Source: CAMFLJ01 sp963702555
GTDB lineage: Bacteria > Actinomycetota > Acidimicrobiia > Acidimicrobiales > Acidimicrobilacustridaceae
Reading direction: 5' to 3'
Assembly: GCA_963702555.1 (NCBI GenBank)
Contig: CAVPCW010000012.1
Coordinates: 248,001-312,000 of the forward strand
Length of the DNA stretch: 64,000 bases
Part shown: positions 1-8,067 of the stretch, piece after piece
Position numbering within the stretch: position 1 is the stretch's first letter
Layout: each line of letters opens with the position of its first letter
Notes under the pieces: model-generated
What the model was told of the DNA's origin: nothing
The model's database searches: none
Seen by the model: only the letters and a program-made list of their open reading frames with translations
Translations under genes and position numbers: made by a program

Positions 1-303
1 ACGGCTTCAGCCCGGCGAGGCCGTCACGCACGGCGTTGACGATCGAGTAGTCGGCGGTCTCCCCCTCCGGCGTGACGTCGGGCCCCTGGATGGCGCCCAC
101 CGTGCCCCGTCGGTCGTGGCGTCACCCACGGTGAGCACGTCGCGGTAGGCGACACCGAACTCGAGCACGCCGAAGACCAGCAGGATGAAGATCGGGGAGA
201 CCAACGCCGCCTCGACCATGGCCGCGCCACCGTCGCCGGACAGCCGGGGCTGCCTGGGTTGGCGGGGCCGCCGGGGCCCCCGGGAAGCTCGCCAGCGCTC
301 CAT
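1..303 (-). CDS. TadE-like pilus assembly protein, 3'-truncated by window edge, frameshifted
   Basis: The start at 303 overlaps the stop of the upstream prepilin-like gene (TGATG), so the two are co-transcribed. After a short basic segment comes GAAMVEAALVSPIFILLVFG, the glycine/glutamate-plus-hydrophobic helix typical of TadE/TadG minor pseudopilins, which act in the envelope during Tad (Flp) pilus assembly. The frame holds through DATTDGAR and breaks near position 101. The third frame then continues sensibly (VGAIQGPDV, ADYSIVNAVRDGL) to the window edge, so one base is missing in this copy. The C-terminus lies outside the window. Family assignment is good; exact role within the Tad locus is inferred. 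Confidence 0.75.
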
Positions 304-977
304 CAGGTCTTGGTCACCGTGTCGACGTCGGCGCCGTTCGGCGCCCGCATGCCGTCGATGGTCACGAACTCGATCCGGACGCTGCGGACGTTGGCGGCGA
401 AGCTGCTGTTCCGCCGGGCACCCGCAGGGCAGTCGCCGTTGCCGTCGGTGGTGCAGGTGAGCACCGGTCCGCCGTTGACGGGGTCGGTGATGGTGTAGCG
501 CACCTCGACCACGACGTTCGTGTCGTCGTAGCCACGGGCGTCGTCGAGCGGATGTCGACACGGAAGTACCACTGGCCGTTCTGCCCGCTCGGGTAGGTGC
601 GGTCGACGTCGTTGTCGAACCTGGCGTCGCCCTCCCAGTGCCGGGCCGGGGCCGTGGTGGTGGTCGTCGGCGCGGCGGTCGTGGTGGTCGTGCCGGCGGG
701 CGCGGTGGTCGTGGTGGTCGGCGCCGCCGTGGTGGTCGTGGTGGGCGCCTCGGTGGTCGAGGTGCTCGGGGTCACGACCGTGGTGGTGGTCGTGAGCACC
801 GGGCGCAACAGCTCTGCGGAGGCGGCCGCGTGGCGACGCAGTCGGCCTGGCTGGCGACCTCGGCCGAGCCCTCGGACGTGAGGTACCGGATCGCGACGAG
901 ACTGCCGCCCCAGGACGGCGACGATCAGGACGTATTCCACCAGCGTGGCGCCGCTCGCGCCATCTGGTGGGCTTCAA
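303..977 (-). CDS. Flp/prepilin-like secreted protein with Thr-rich linker, frameshifted
   Basis: The N-terminus, after one indel near position 955, reads MKPTRWRERGATLVEYVLI, a class III (Flp/Tad) signal: basic residues, Gly before the cleavage point, then Glu at +5-like position and a hydrophobic helix. The middle (about 650-790) is a low-complexity Thr-rich linker (TTTTTAAP-type repeats). The C-terminal part contains YDDTNVVVEVRYTITDP, two cysteines, and ends in DTVTKT. Further frame changes lie near 930 and 545. The start is a TTG at 977 with AGGAAG upstream. A Flp-type N-terminus carrying a stalk and a folded domain suggests a pilus-associated adhesin or minor pilin rather than the short major Flp pilin; this is inference. 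It forms an operon with the TadE-like gene. Confidence 0.6.
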   Translation of the reverse strand: MKPTRWRERRHAGGIRPDRRRPGAAVSSRSGTSRPRARPRSPARPTASPRGRLRRAVAPGAHDHHHGRDPEHLDHRGAHHDHHGGADHHDHRARRHDHHDRRADDHHHGPGPALGGRRQVRQRRRPHLPERAERPVVLPCRHPLDDARGYDDTNVVVEVRYTITDPVNGGPVLTCTTDGNGDCPAGARRNSSFAANVRSVRIEFVTIDGMRAPNGADVDTVTKT

Positions 978-1078
978 CTGCTTCCTGGTGCCCGCACGTC
1001 GACTACCTCTCCCGGTGGCGGTCCGCTCGGGCTCTCCCTGCCCGAGACGGCCACCGTCGGTCGCTCTAATGGAATTCT

Positions 1079-1156
1079 ACCACTTACGGTGGTTCGGCGA
1101 GCGAAAACTCGCCCTCACCCGTCTCCTTTCGACGGCTTCCGGCGATGGCTTGAGGG
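1079..1156 (-). promoter_or_regulatory. Possible structured leader of the pilus genes
   Basis: The 298-base gap between the prepilin gene and dgt holds a compact set of pairings. CCCTCA (1112-1117) pairs with TGAGGG (1151-1156) and encloses CCGTC/GACGG (1119-1135, seven-base loop). Next to it are GGCGAG/CTCGCC (1096-1113) and ACCAC/GTGGT (1079-1093). Read on the minus strand this would sit in the 5' leader of the prepilin gene about 100 bases before its start; on the plus strand it would precede dgt. I could not match it to a known riboswitch class. The rest of the gap shows nothing clear. Confidence 0.3.
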
Positions 1157-1275
1157 TAGTGACCTCCGTCATCGCGCCTCCGTCGCGTCCACGTCCCCCT
1201 GGCCTCCCGGCGTTTCGACGTCCAGCAGCATGGCCGCGTGACCGCGCTGTCACACCCCCCGGCGATGATGGGGCC

Positions 1276-2400
1276 ATGACCACCGACCGCCAGCGTGAGT
1301 GGGTCGCCACCATGCACGGCCATGTGCCCGACGAGGGCGCCGACGCGCTCGTGCTGGCCCACCGCAGCGCTCCTCCGCCCTCGATCACCCCCCGCCTGCT
1401 CGACCGGGTGGTCCGCGAGGAGCTCGAGGACGCCGCCCTCGCCGACGGCGCCACCCGCAGCCGCGGGCGCCGGCCACCGGGCCCTGCCCGAGGAGCCCGA
1501 CCCGCTCCGCACCTGCTTCGAGCGCGACCGCGACCGCATCCTGCACTCCACCGCCTTCCGGCGCCTGGCCGGCAAGACCCAGGTCTTCGTGCACCCCGCC
1601 GACCACCAGCGCACCCGGCTCACCCACGCCCTCGAGGTCGCCCAGGTGGCCACGGCGGTAGCCGCGCCGTCGGCCTCAACGTGGCCCTCACCGAGGCCAT
1701 CGCCCTCGGGCCACGACTGCGGTCACGGCCCCGGGGGCCACGCCAGCGAGGACGCCTTCGACCGCTACGTCCCCGGCGGCTACCACCACGCCGTCTGGGG
1801 TGCCGAGGTCGTGCTCACCCCGCTCAACCTCTGCCGAGAGACCCTCGACGGCATCCGCAACCACTCGTGGTCGCTCCCCACCCCTGCCACCCCCGAGGGC
1901 GCGGTGGTGAGCTGGGCCGACCGCTGCGCCTACAGCGCCCACGACCTCGAGGACGCGGTCAGCGCCGGCGTCGTGCGCCTCGACCAGCTCCCCGACGAGA
2001 TCACCGCCGTGCTGGGGGCCACACGCCGCCAGCAGCTCTCCACCCTCATCGCCGCGCTGGTCGGGGCATCCAGCAGACCGGCGTGGTGGGGATGGACACC
2101 ACCCACGCCGAGGCGCTCGCCGCCCTGCGCGCCTTCAACTACGCCCACATCTACAACCGGCCGGCGTCGGTCGACCAGGGCGAGTCCGTGGTGGCGGTGC
2201 TCAGCGCGCTGGTCGAGCACTTCGCCGAGCACCCCGAGCTGCTTCCGGACGGCCGGGTCGACGGGTCCCCCGGTGCGATGCACGCGTCGGTGGCCTACGT
2301 GGCGGGGATGACCGACCGCTTCGCCTTCGACACCGCCGTCGACCTGCTCGGCTGGCCGGTCGAGCGCCTCCCGAGAGGCTTCGACAGCCCGCGTCGATGA
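1276..2400 (+). CDS. dgt: Deoxyguanosinetriphosphate triphosphohydrolase (dGTPase), frameshifted
   Basis: This HD-domain enzyme hydrolyses dGTP (and often other dNTPs) to the nucleoside and tripolyphosphate. Diagnostic segments are DRDRILHSTAFRRLAGKTQV, RTRLTHALEVAQ (first metal His) and GHDCGHGPGGHASEDAF (the HD pair plus following His), then IRNHSW and the ADRCAYSAHDLEDAV helix. The C-terminal part is AFNYAHIYNRPAS to the stop. These segments lie in two alternating frames, with breaks near 1470, 1670, 1710 and 2065. Correcting them gives one continuous protein of about 375 residues, a normal length. The start is the ATG of MTTDRQREWV. Because all core motifs survive, sequence error is more likely than a pseudogene. 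Confidence 0.8.
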   Translation: MTTDRQREWVATMHGHVPDEGADALVLAHRSAPPPSITPRLLDRVVREELEDAALADGATRSRGRRPPGPARGARPAPHLLRARPRPHPALHRLPAPGRQDPGLRAPRRPPAHPAHPRPRGRPGGHGGSRAVGLNVALTEAIALGPRLRSRPRGPRQRGRLRPLRPRRLPPRRLGCRGRAHPAQPLPRDPRRHPQPLVVAPHPCHPRGRGGELGRPLRLQRPRPRGRGQRRRRAPRPAPRRDHRRAGGHTPPAALHPHRRAGRGIQQTGVVGMDTTHAEALAALRAFNYAHIYNRPASVDQGESVVAVLSALVEHFAEHPELLPDGRVDGSPGAMHASVAYVAGMTDRFAFDTAVDLLGWPVERLPRGFDSPRR

Positions 2401-2438
2401 CCGCTCGGGTCCCGTCTGGCGCCACCGGGCGACTCCGA

Positions 2439-3810
2439 TCAGGTCGCGAGCCCTCCGGCGCGGTCGCCTCGGGGCGCCGGGCTCGTCGTCGTCGACGCCT
2501 GGTCGCTGTCGGGCACCAACTGGTAGGTCGTGACCGACGATCGCCCCATCACGAGCTCGGCGGCGACAGCAGCGAGCAGGCCGGGCACGACGAAACCGGG
2601 GTGGCCTGTGGTCTCGGCCACGAACATCACCGCGGCGAGAGGCACCCGGTAGCCGGCACCGAGGAAGGCGGCGACGCCGATGACGGTGAAGAGGCTGCCG
2701 TCTGGAGGTCGTGGATCGCGCCACCGACGAGGCGTCCGAGGAGCGCCCCGGCCACCACGAGCGGCACGAAGAGACCGCCGACGCCGCCGCCGCCGATCAC
2801 GGTGATGGTCGCCAGGCAGCGCACGGCGAGCAGCACGGCCACCGCCCACAGCGCCCGGTCCGGGTCGAGGGCCCAGGTGAGCGCCTAGTAGCCGGGACCG
2901 AACGCGAGCGGCGCGCCGGTGGCCCAGTCGCAGATGAGCGACGAAGGCGGCGAGGGCGCCCCCGCCACCGTGACCCGTTGCCAGGCGGGGTCGCGGTTCG
3001 CGCGGTCCTTCGACCACCGCAGGCCCCGGGCGAACAACCGGGCCCCGAGGGCGGCGACGGCCCCGAGCCCGATGGCGGCGAGCAGGTCGAGGTAGTCGAA
3101 CGGCAGCGACGTCGGTGATGCGGGAAGAGCGACTCGGTGCCGTGGAAGGCGGCGAAGGTCAGGTAGCCGGTGGCCGCCCCGACGAGGGACGGGATGCAGC
3201 ATGTGGCGGGCGAAGTCGTCCTGGTACGGGACCTCGAGGGCGAAGATGGCCCCGGTGGCCGGTGCCTTGAAGATGGCGGCCACACCGGCCGCCGCGCCGG
3301 CCACGAGCAGCACCCGCCGATCGTCGCTCGGCGAAGAAGCGGCGGGCGGCCTGCTGCACCCGGGAGCCGATGGTGGTGCCGAGGTAGATCGACGAGCCCT
3401 CGAGGCCCATCGGCCCCGCCGAGGCCCGAGGGTGGCGACCGCGCCGAGGGTGCGCGCCACGAAGGCGCGGCCCGGCAGTGGGTAGCCGGGGTCGTGGAAC
3501 GCCTTGAGGTACTCGTCGGCCGTCGAGGGTGAGAGGCCGCCGCCGACCCACCGCAGGACACGGCGGTGACGGCAGCCCGAGAGCGGGCGCCCCGGCCACG
3601 ATCCAGAGAGGCAGGTCGACGACCCGCTCCTCGATGCCCGATGATCACGGTGTCGAGCAGAGCGCCACCCCGCCGCCGGTGAGGACGCCGACGACCGCGG
3701 CGAGCAGGCCGACCTCCCACCTGCGCCGGGCGAGGTCGGTCGAGCTCGGCCCGGCGACCGCCGAACAGCGAACGGTAGAGACCGCCGCGGAAGCTGCTCA
3801 CGAGCCCCAT
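2439..3810 (-). CDS. ClC-family chloride channel/antiporter, frameshifted
   Basis: Segments in three frames assemble into one ClC protein. In order they are an N-terminal MGLVSSFRGGLYRSLF, GPMGLEGSSIYLGTTIGSRV (the GxEGP-type selectivity loop region), AAGVAAIFKAPATGAIFALE (the conserved pore helix with the gating glutamate region), GGGGVGGLFVPLVVAGALLG (the GxFxP motif) and VIGVAAFLGAGYRVPLAAVM near the C-terminus. ClC proteins are membrane dimers that pass chloride or exchange it for protons. The start at 3810 has GGAGG five bases upstream and overlaps the end of the MarR gene, so the two form an operon. At least four indels break the reading frame. No cytoplasmic CBS domains are visible. 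Confidence 0.75.
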
Positions 3811-4288
3811 CCGAGCCTCCATGCCTCGTCGGCCGGGAGGTCGGCGACTCCGCCGGCGGCCTCGGCGAAGAGGGCGAGCGCCGTGCCCACCGCGGCCACT
3901 CCGGGCCGTCGAGGCCCTCGAGGATCTCCTCGATGACCTGACGACGACGGCGCAACACGCCGACCGACGGCGGCGCGACCCTGCGGCAGTGGCCACGAGG
4001 GTGACGACACGGCGATCGGCGTCGTCGGCGACCCGTTCGACCAGGCCCCTGACGACCAGGCGATCGATGAGGCGGGTGGCGTTCGACGGGTGGACATCGA
4101 GCAGCCCGGCGAGGTCGCCCGCCGAGTGGGCCTGGCCCTCGACCACCAGCAGGAGCGGCCCGGAACTGGGGAAGGGTCACCTCGTCGTCGCCGAGGGCGG
4201 CCAGCGAGCGGGCGGCCACCCCGACCAGCGCCTTCGACGCCGCCAGCACGCCATCGACGCGGCCTGCCTCATCGTTGCGCCATCGCAC
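3798..4288 (-). CDS. MarR-family transcriptional regulator, frameshifted
   Basis: The winged-helix core reads HSAGDLAGLLDVHPSNATRL, then a recognition helix and wing LVERVADDADRRVVTLV, typical of MarR. The N-terminal dimerisation helix is DGVLAASKALVGVAARSLAA and the C-terminal helix LALFAEAAGGVADLP, each in a different frame (breaks near 4155 and 3960). I take the GTG at 4288 as start. The stop at 3798 overlaps the ClC start. A TTTGC-N6-GCAAA palindrome lies immediately upstream, a plausible own operator. MarR proteins normally repress their own operon and a divergent neighbour; the divergent neighbour here is the flavin electron-transfer operon beginning at 4429. Confidence 0.7.
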
Positions 4289-4290
4289 TG

Positions 4291-4306
4291 TTTGCCATAG
4301 CGCAAA
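4291..4306. promoter_or_regulatory. Candidate MarR operator palindrome
   Basis: TTTGC-CATAGC-GCAAA is a perfect five-base inverted repeat with a six-base spacer, two bases outside the MarR start. It sits inside a looser dyad, TTGCGCCAT at 4274 and ATAGCGCAA at 4297. The spacing fits MarR dimers. The site is about 125 bases upstream of the divergent operon at 4429, so it could control both directions. There is no direct evidence of binding. Confidence 0.4.
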
Positions 4307-4428
4307 GACTATCGAGGCCGAGGCGCCCCGCATCGACCGAGGCGGGCGTTCGTACCTTCCTCTTACCTTCGGGGCGGTGGTCTCTTACCTGCGGCGGCCA
4401 TCGTCAGCGGCGCGATGGGACCCCGTTC

Positions 4429-5877
4429 ATGACCCACCTCGACACGAAGCCCTCCGGCTCGTCGTGGCCCGACCGCCCCCTCGAGGCGCCGGTCCGGGTC
4501 GGCGCGGTCCGGGCCTCGGACCCGCTCCCCCTCCCCCGGGAGCCCCGCGTGCGCGTCGGTGAGCTCGGTGCCGCGTTGTGGGCGTTCTTCGTGGTCGTGC
4601 TCGGCATGTGGATCCTCGACGGCGGCATCCGCGATCTCGCCGCCGGCTGGGCCGAGGCGTGGACCTCGATCGCCCAGGTCACCGGACTGCTGGCATCCGC
4701 CCTCGGGCTCGTCGGGTTGGTGCTCGTCGCCCGCCTCCGCTGCATCGAGCACCGGGCCGGTCTCGACCGGGTGTTCATCTGGCACAAGTGGCTCGGCGCC
4801 TCGATGGCGGTCCTCGTCGGCGCCCACGTGGGGGCCAGCGTGGTGGCGTGGTCCGAGGGCCAGGGCTGGTGGCAGGCGCTGCTCGACCTCACCGGGCGCG
4901 AGCCCTACATGGCCGCCGCCACCGTCGGCGCCGTGCTGATCGCCGTGGTCACCGTCAGCTCGCTGCGCAGCATCAGGCGCAGCCTCTCCTACGAGACCTG
5001 GTACTTCGTCCACCTCACCGCCTACGCGGCGCTCGGCCTGGCCTTCGCCCACGAGGTGGTCCTCGGCGGGCAGTTCGCCGGTGGCGGCCTCGCCTGGTGG
5101 TTCTGGGTGCTGGTGCACGCAGGGGTGCTCGCCGCCCTCCTCTGGGGTCGGTGGGGAACGATGCTGCGCTCCATGGCCCGACCCCTGCGGGTCGTGGCCG
5201 TGCAACCCGCCGCCCCCGGCACCGTCGAGATCACCCTCGGCGGGCGCAGCCTCTCCCGGATCGAGGCCGATGCCGGCCAGTTCGCGATGATCCGGCCCCT
5301 CGTGCGCCGGCTGTGGTGGCAGTCCCACCCGTTCTCCCTGTCGGCGGCACCCACCACGGTCGGGCTCACCTTCACGGTGAAGGACCGCGGCGACGCGTCC
5401 CGAGCCATCGCCGGGCTGCCGCTCGGCACGCGGGTAGCCGTCGAAGGCCCCTACGGCGCCCTGCGCACCGATGAGCTGGTCCCCGACCACCGGCTGGTGC
5501 TGATCGTCGGCGGTGTCGGCGTTGCACCGGCCCGCGCCCTGCTCCAGCGCCTGCCCCGCACCGACGGACCGGGCCCCGGCGCCGCCCCGATCGTGCTGTT
5601 CCGGGCCCGCTCCACCGCCGAGCTCGTGCACTTCGACGAGATCCGGGCCCTGGCCGAGCAGCGCGGCGGCAGGGTCCTCACCCTCGTCGGCCCGTCGGCC
5701 ACCCTGGCCGTGGGCGACCCGTTCAGCGCCGCCAGCCTGCACTCGGCCATCCCCGACCTCGCCGAACGACAGGCCTTCGTCTGCGGGCCGGAGCGGCTCA
5801 TCGCCGCCTCGCGTGCCGGACTGAAGGCCGCCGGCGTGCCCTCCTCCCGCATCCACTTCGAGCGAGCCTGGTGGTGA
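4429..5877 (+). CDS. Ferric-reductase-like transmembrane FAD/NAD(P)H oxidoreductase
   Basis: This 482-residue protein has an N-terminal membrane half of about six helices (residues 45-270) with conserved histidines such as WHKWLGA, GAHVG, YFVHLTAY and AFAHEV that could hold two haems, as in ferric reductase-like domains. The C-terminal half is a ferredoxin-NADP reductase-type module: QSHPFSLSAAP (FAD site), GPYGAL, then VLIVGGVGVAPARALL (nucleotide site) and VCGPERL. It would carry electrons from cytoplasmic NAD(P)H across the membrane. It is the first gene of a tight operon: the next gene starts five bases after its stop, and an FMN-binding protein and ApbE follow, so the secreted flavoprotein is its probable electron acceptor. 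The physiological end acceptor cannot be read from the sequence. Confidence 0.85.
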   Translation: MTHLDTKPSGSSWPDRPLEAPVRVGAVRASDPLPLPREPRVRVGELGAALWAFFVVVLGMWILDGGIRDLAAGWAEAWTSIAQVTGLLASALGLVGLVLVARLRCIEHRAGLDRVFIWHKWLGASMAVLVGAHVGASVVAWSEGQGWWQALLDLTGREPYMAAATVGAVLIAVVTVSSLRSIRRSLSYETWYFVHLTAYAALGLAFAHEVVLGGQFAGGGLAWWFWVLVHAGVLAALLWGRWGTMLRSMARPLRVVAVQPAAPGTVEITLGGRSLSRIEADAGQFAMIRPLVRRLWWQSHPFSLSAAPTTVGLTFTVKDRGDASRAIAGLPLGTRVAVEGPYGALRTDELVPDHRLVLIVGGVGVAPARALLQRLPRTDGPGPGAAPIVLFRARSTAELVHFDEIRALAEQRGGRVLTLVGPSATLAVGDPFSAASLHSAIPDLAERQAFVCGPERLIAASRAGLKAAGVPSSRIHFERAWW

Positions 5878-5881
5878 CGCC

Positions 5882-6463
5882 GTGACCGACGCCCGCCCGC
5901 CCTATCCCGGCACACCGGAGCCTCCACCAGCGCGTCCGGCCTCGCTGGCCCGTCGCCTGGTTCCCGCCGTGGTGATCCTGGGAGCCGCCGGCGGACTGCT
6001 CGTCGCCCTCGACCACCCCGGGAGCACGGCCGACGCCGCCGCCGGCACCGACGGGTCGGGCCTCCCGGCCGACGGGGTGACAACGCCCACGACCGTCGCC
6101 CCGGCCCCGACCACGCCCTCCACCGCCGGCTCCGGCGCCTCCCGCTCCACCACCTCCACGGTGCCGGTCACGCCGACCTGCTCGGGCGCCACCACCGAGG
6201 TGACCGGCTCGACCGTGCAGACCAAGTACGGGCCGATGCAGGTGCAGGCCACCCTCGATGCCGACGGCACGATCTGCGGGGTCACCGCCCTCCAGACGCC
6301 GGCCAAGGACCGCAAGTCCGTCTCCATCAACCAACGGGCGGTCCCGACCCTGACCCAGCGGGCGCTCGCGGCCGGCGGCACGGACTTCAGCGGCGTCTCA
6401 GGGGCGACCATCACCTCGAACGCCTACAAGAAGTCCCTCCAGGCGATCCTCGACCAGCAATGA
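5882..6463 (+). CDS. Extracytoplasmic FMN-binding domain protein
   Basis: The 193-residue protein has a GTG start, one N-terminal membrane anchor (about residues 25-43), a Thr/Pro/Ser-rich spacer (60-100) and a compact C-terminal FMN_bind domain (about 103-193). SGAT at residues 173-176 is the flavinylation motif; by analogy with NqrC/RnfG, Thr176 would carry covalently linked FMN. It lies between a membrane NAD(P)H oxidoreductase and ApbE, overlapping the latter by four bases, which is the enzyme that would attach the FMN. The spacer suggests the flavin domain projects away from the membrane outside the cell. Confidence 0.85.
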   Translation: MTDARPPYPGTPEPPPARPASLARRLVPAVVILGAAGGLLVALDHPGSTADAAAGTDGSGLPADGVTTPTTVAPAPTTPSTAGSGASRSTTSTVPVTPTCSGATTEVTGSTVQTKYGPMQVQATLDADGTICGVTALQTPAKDRKSVSINQRAVPTLTQRALAAGGTDFSGVSGATITSNAYKKSLQAILDQQ

Positions 6464-7242
6464 GCGCCTCGATCGTCCATCCGTGGCGGGCCACCCACCC
6501 CTGCATGGGCACGGTGGCCAGCCTGCACGTCCACGACGCCGCCGACTCCGCCACCCTCGAGGCTGCCGTCGCCGCGGTGTTCGACGAGCTCGACCGGCTC
6601 GAGGCGGTCTTCTCCACCTTCCGACCCGACAGTGAGATCAGCAGGGTCAACCGTGGCGAGCTCCACCTGCTCGACTGCTCCCCCGAGGTCGTCGACGTCC
6701 TCGACGCCTGCACGTGGCTGGAGCACGCCACCGGTGGTGCGTTCAGCTGCCATCCCCCCGACCGGCCCGGTGTCATCGACCCTGCCGGCTTCGTGAAGGG
6801 CTGGGCCGCCGAGCGAGCGACCCGCCTGTTGACCGACGCCGGCCTCGACGACTGGTACCTCGCCGTCGGCGGCGACATCCAGGCCCACGGGCGGCCCCGG
6901 GGCGGCGGCCAGTGGGTGTTCGCCATCGCCGACCCGCTCCACCCCGGCGACATCGTCGGCACCCTCGCCGTCGACGACGGCGCCGTGGCCACCTCGGGCA
7001 CCTCCGAGCGCGGCCGCCACCTGTGGGACGGCCGCGACGGGTCCCGGGCCGAGGGCCTGGCCTCGCTCACCGTCACCGGCCCCCACCTGGCCTGGGCCGA
7101 CGCCCTGGCCACAGCCGGCTTCGCCATGGGCGGCGACGGCATCGAGTGGGTCAGCCGCTTCGACGGCTACCACGCCTTGGCCGTCACCCTCGAGGGCGTC
7201 CTGGTGGCCGATCCCGACCTCGCCGCCCACGCCGCCGCCTAA
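6460..7242 (+). CDS. apbE: FAD:protein FMN transferase (ApbE family)
   Basis: ApbE transfers FMN from FAD to a threonine of a target protein, here probably the SGAT site of the preceding gene product. The family signatures are visible: STFRPDSEISRVNRGE near the N-terminus, VIDPAGFVKGWAAERA in the FAD site, GGDIQAHG, and VATSGTSERGRHLWDGRDG near the Mg site. At 260 residues it is at the short end for the family, and I see no lipobox or signal peptide, so it may act in the cytoplasm or depend on another route out. The ATG overlaps the previous stop (ATGA), and it is the last gene of the operon. Confidence 0.9.
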   Translation: MSASIVHPWRATHPCMGTVASLHVHDAADSATLEAAVAAVFDELDRLEAVFSTFRPDSEISRVNRGELHLLDCSPEVVDVLDACTWLEHATGGAFSCHPPDRPGVIDPAGFVKGWAAERATRLLTDAGLDDWYLAVGGDIQAHGRPRGGGQWVFAIADPLHPGDIVGTLAVDDGAVATSGTSERGRHLWDGRDGSRAEGLASLTVTGPHLAWADALATAGFAMGGDGIEWVSRFDGYHALAVTLEGVLVADPDLAAHAAA

Positions 7243-7251
7243 CCACCGACC

Positions 7252-7347
7252 GTGGCTCACCTCGTCAGGCATGACCTGATCACGTGAGCCACAGCCGCAG
7301 TCTGTGGCTCACCTCGTCAGGCATGACCTGACCACGTGAGCCACAGA
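7252..7347. repeat. Doublet of 41-bp palindromic repeats
   Basis: Two copies (7252-7292 and 7304-7344) differ at one base. Each has outer arms GTGGCTCAC/GTGAGCCAC and a nested inner palindrome TCAGG-CATGA-CCTGA. The second copy extends to 12-base arms (7301-7312 with 7336-7347). They lie in the gap between the convergent apbE and rpmA ends. Similar outer arms recur at 19187, 20215-20324 and 35469-35579. They could act as terminators for apbE or as REP-like elements. Confidence 0.8.
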
Positions 7348-7377
7348 GGAGGGGTTCGGGCCTGGGGCCGGGCGCGA

Positions 7378-7405
7378 CGAAGGGCGGCCCGGAGGCCGCC
7401 CTTCG
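7378..7405 (-). terminator. Hairpin downstream of rpmA
   Basis: A perfect 12-base stem (CGAAGGGCGGCC with GGCCGCCCTTCG) and a four-base loop lie 22 bases beyond the rpmA stop, at the end of the long minus-strand block. There is no U-tract, as is common in high-GC actinobacteria, so termination strength is uncertain. Confidence 0.6.
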
Positions 7406-7426
7406 ATCAGATCCGGTGGTGAAGGC

Positions 7427-7681
7427 TCAGCTGGCCGGCAGGATGTCGACGAGCTTGCGGCCCTTGCGGGAGCCGAACTTCACGGTGCCCTCGGTGAGGG
7501 CGAACAGCGTGTCGTCGCCGCCACGGCCGACGTTCTCGCCGGGGTGGATGCGGGTGCCGCGCTGGCGCACGAGGATGGTGCCGGCGGTGACGGCCTGGCC
7601 GTCGAACCGCTTCACGCCGAGGCGCTGGGCCTGGGAGTCACGGCCGTTGCGGGTTGAGCCGCCGCCCTTGGTCTTTGACAT
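7427..7681 (-). CDS. rpmA: 50S ribosomal protein L27
   Basis: The 84-residue protein begins MSKTKGGGSTRNGRDSQAQR and contains LGVKRFDGQAVTAG and GTRIHPGENVGRGGDDTLFA, which match L27 throughout. The N-terminal tail reaches the peptidyl-transferase centre. There is no N-terminal extension of the kind that Firmicutes cleave. It follows rplU with a four-base gap, the usual rplU-rpmA pair. It is intact. Confidence 0.98.
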   Translation of the reverse strand: MSKTKGGGSTRNGRDSQAQRLGVKRFDGQAVTAGTILVRQRGTRIHPGENVGRGGDDTLFALTEGTVKFGSRKGRKLVDILPAS

Positions 7682-7684
7682 GGG

Positions 7685-7991
7685 TCAGCCCTTCTTGATG
7701 CCGGTGATCTCGATCGTCGCGTAGTGCTGGCGATGACCCCAGCGCTTCCGCTCGTTCGACTTGTTCTTGTAGGTGAAGCCGGTGATCTTCGGGCCGCTGG
7801 GCAGCGCCCACCACACGAGCGGTCACACTGGCACCTGAGAGCTGGGCGGGGGTGGCGAGGACAGAGTCACCGTCGACGACGAGGACAGGGGTGAGGGTCA
7901 CCTCGTCGGCGTCACCGAGACGCTCGACATCGAGGCGCTGGCCCTCTTCCACTCGATACTGCTTGCCACCGGTCTGGATCACGGCATACAT
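7685..7991 (-). CDS. rplU: 50S ribosomal protein L21, frameshifted
   Basis: The N-terminal half reads MYAVIQTGGKQYRVEEGQRL and VDGDSVLATPAQLSGASVTA; the second half, in another frame, reads GPKITGFTYKNKSNERKRWG then HRQHYATIEITGIKKG and stops at 7685. The break is near 7805-7815, where the sequence has GGCGCTG; one more GC dinucleotide gives a continuous VVGALPSGPKI. L21 binds 23S rRNA and is essential or nearly so in most bacteria, which makes this break a strong sign of sequence error. Corrected length is about 102 residues, normal for L21. Confidence 0.9.
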
Positions 7992-8067
7992 AGGGCTGCA
8001 ACTCTAGCGGACGGGAGCCAGCAGGAGAAACCAGCTCCGGCCGAAAGGGCCACGTGTGCCAGAGGTC

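Noticed and set aside
640..800. Minisatellite or CRISPR remnant in GTGGTGGTCGT-rich DNA
   Set aside because: It is the codon-level repeat of the Thr-rich linker in the prepilin-like gene.
1079..1156. Cyclic-di-GMP-I (GEMM) riboswitch upstream of pilus genes
   Set aside because: The conserved GEMM tetraloop-receptor and ligand-site bases are not present; only a generic structured leader is reported.
4363..5856. 497-residue open frame antisense to the ferric-reductase-like gene
   Set aside because: Composition is Gly/Glu/Asp/His-rich with no hydrophobic pattern, and the opposite strand has clear motifs; it is a high-GC shadow.
7685..7991. Programmed ribosomal frameshifting in rplU
   Set aside because: No slippery heptamer or conserved stimulatory structure is known for L21, and similar breaks occur in many unrelated genes here.
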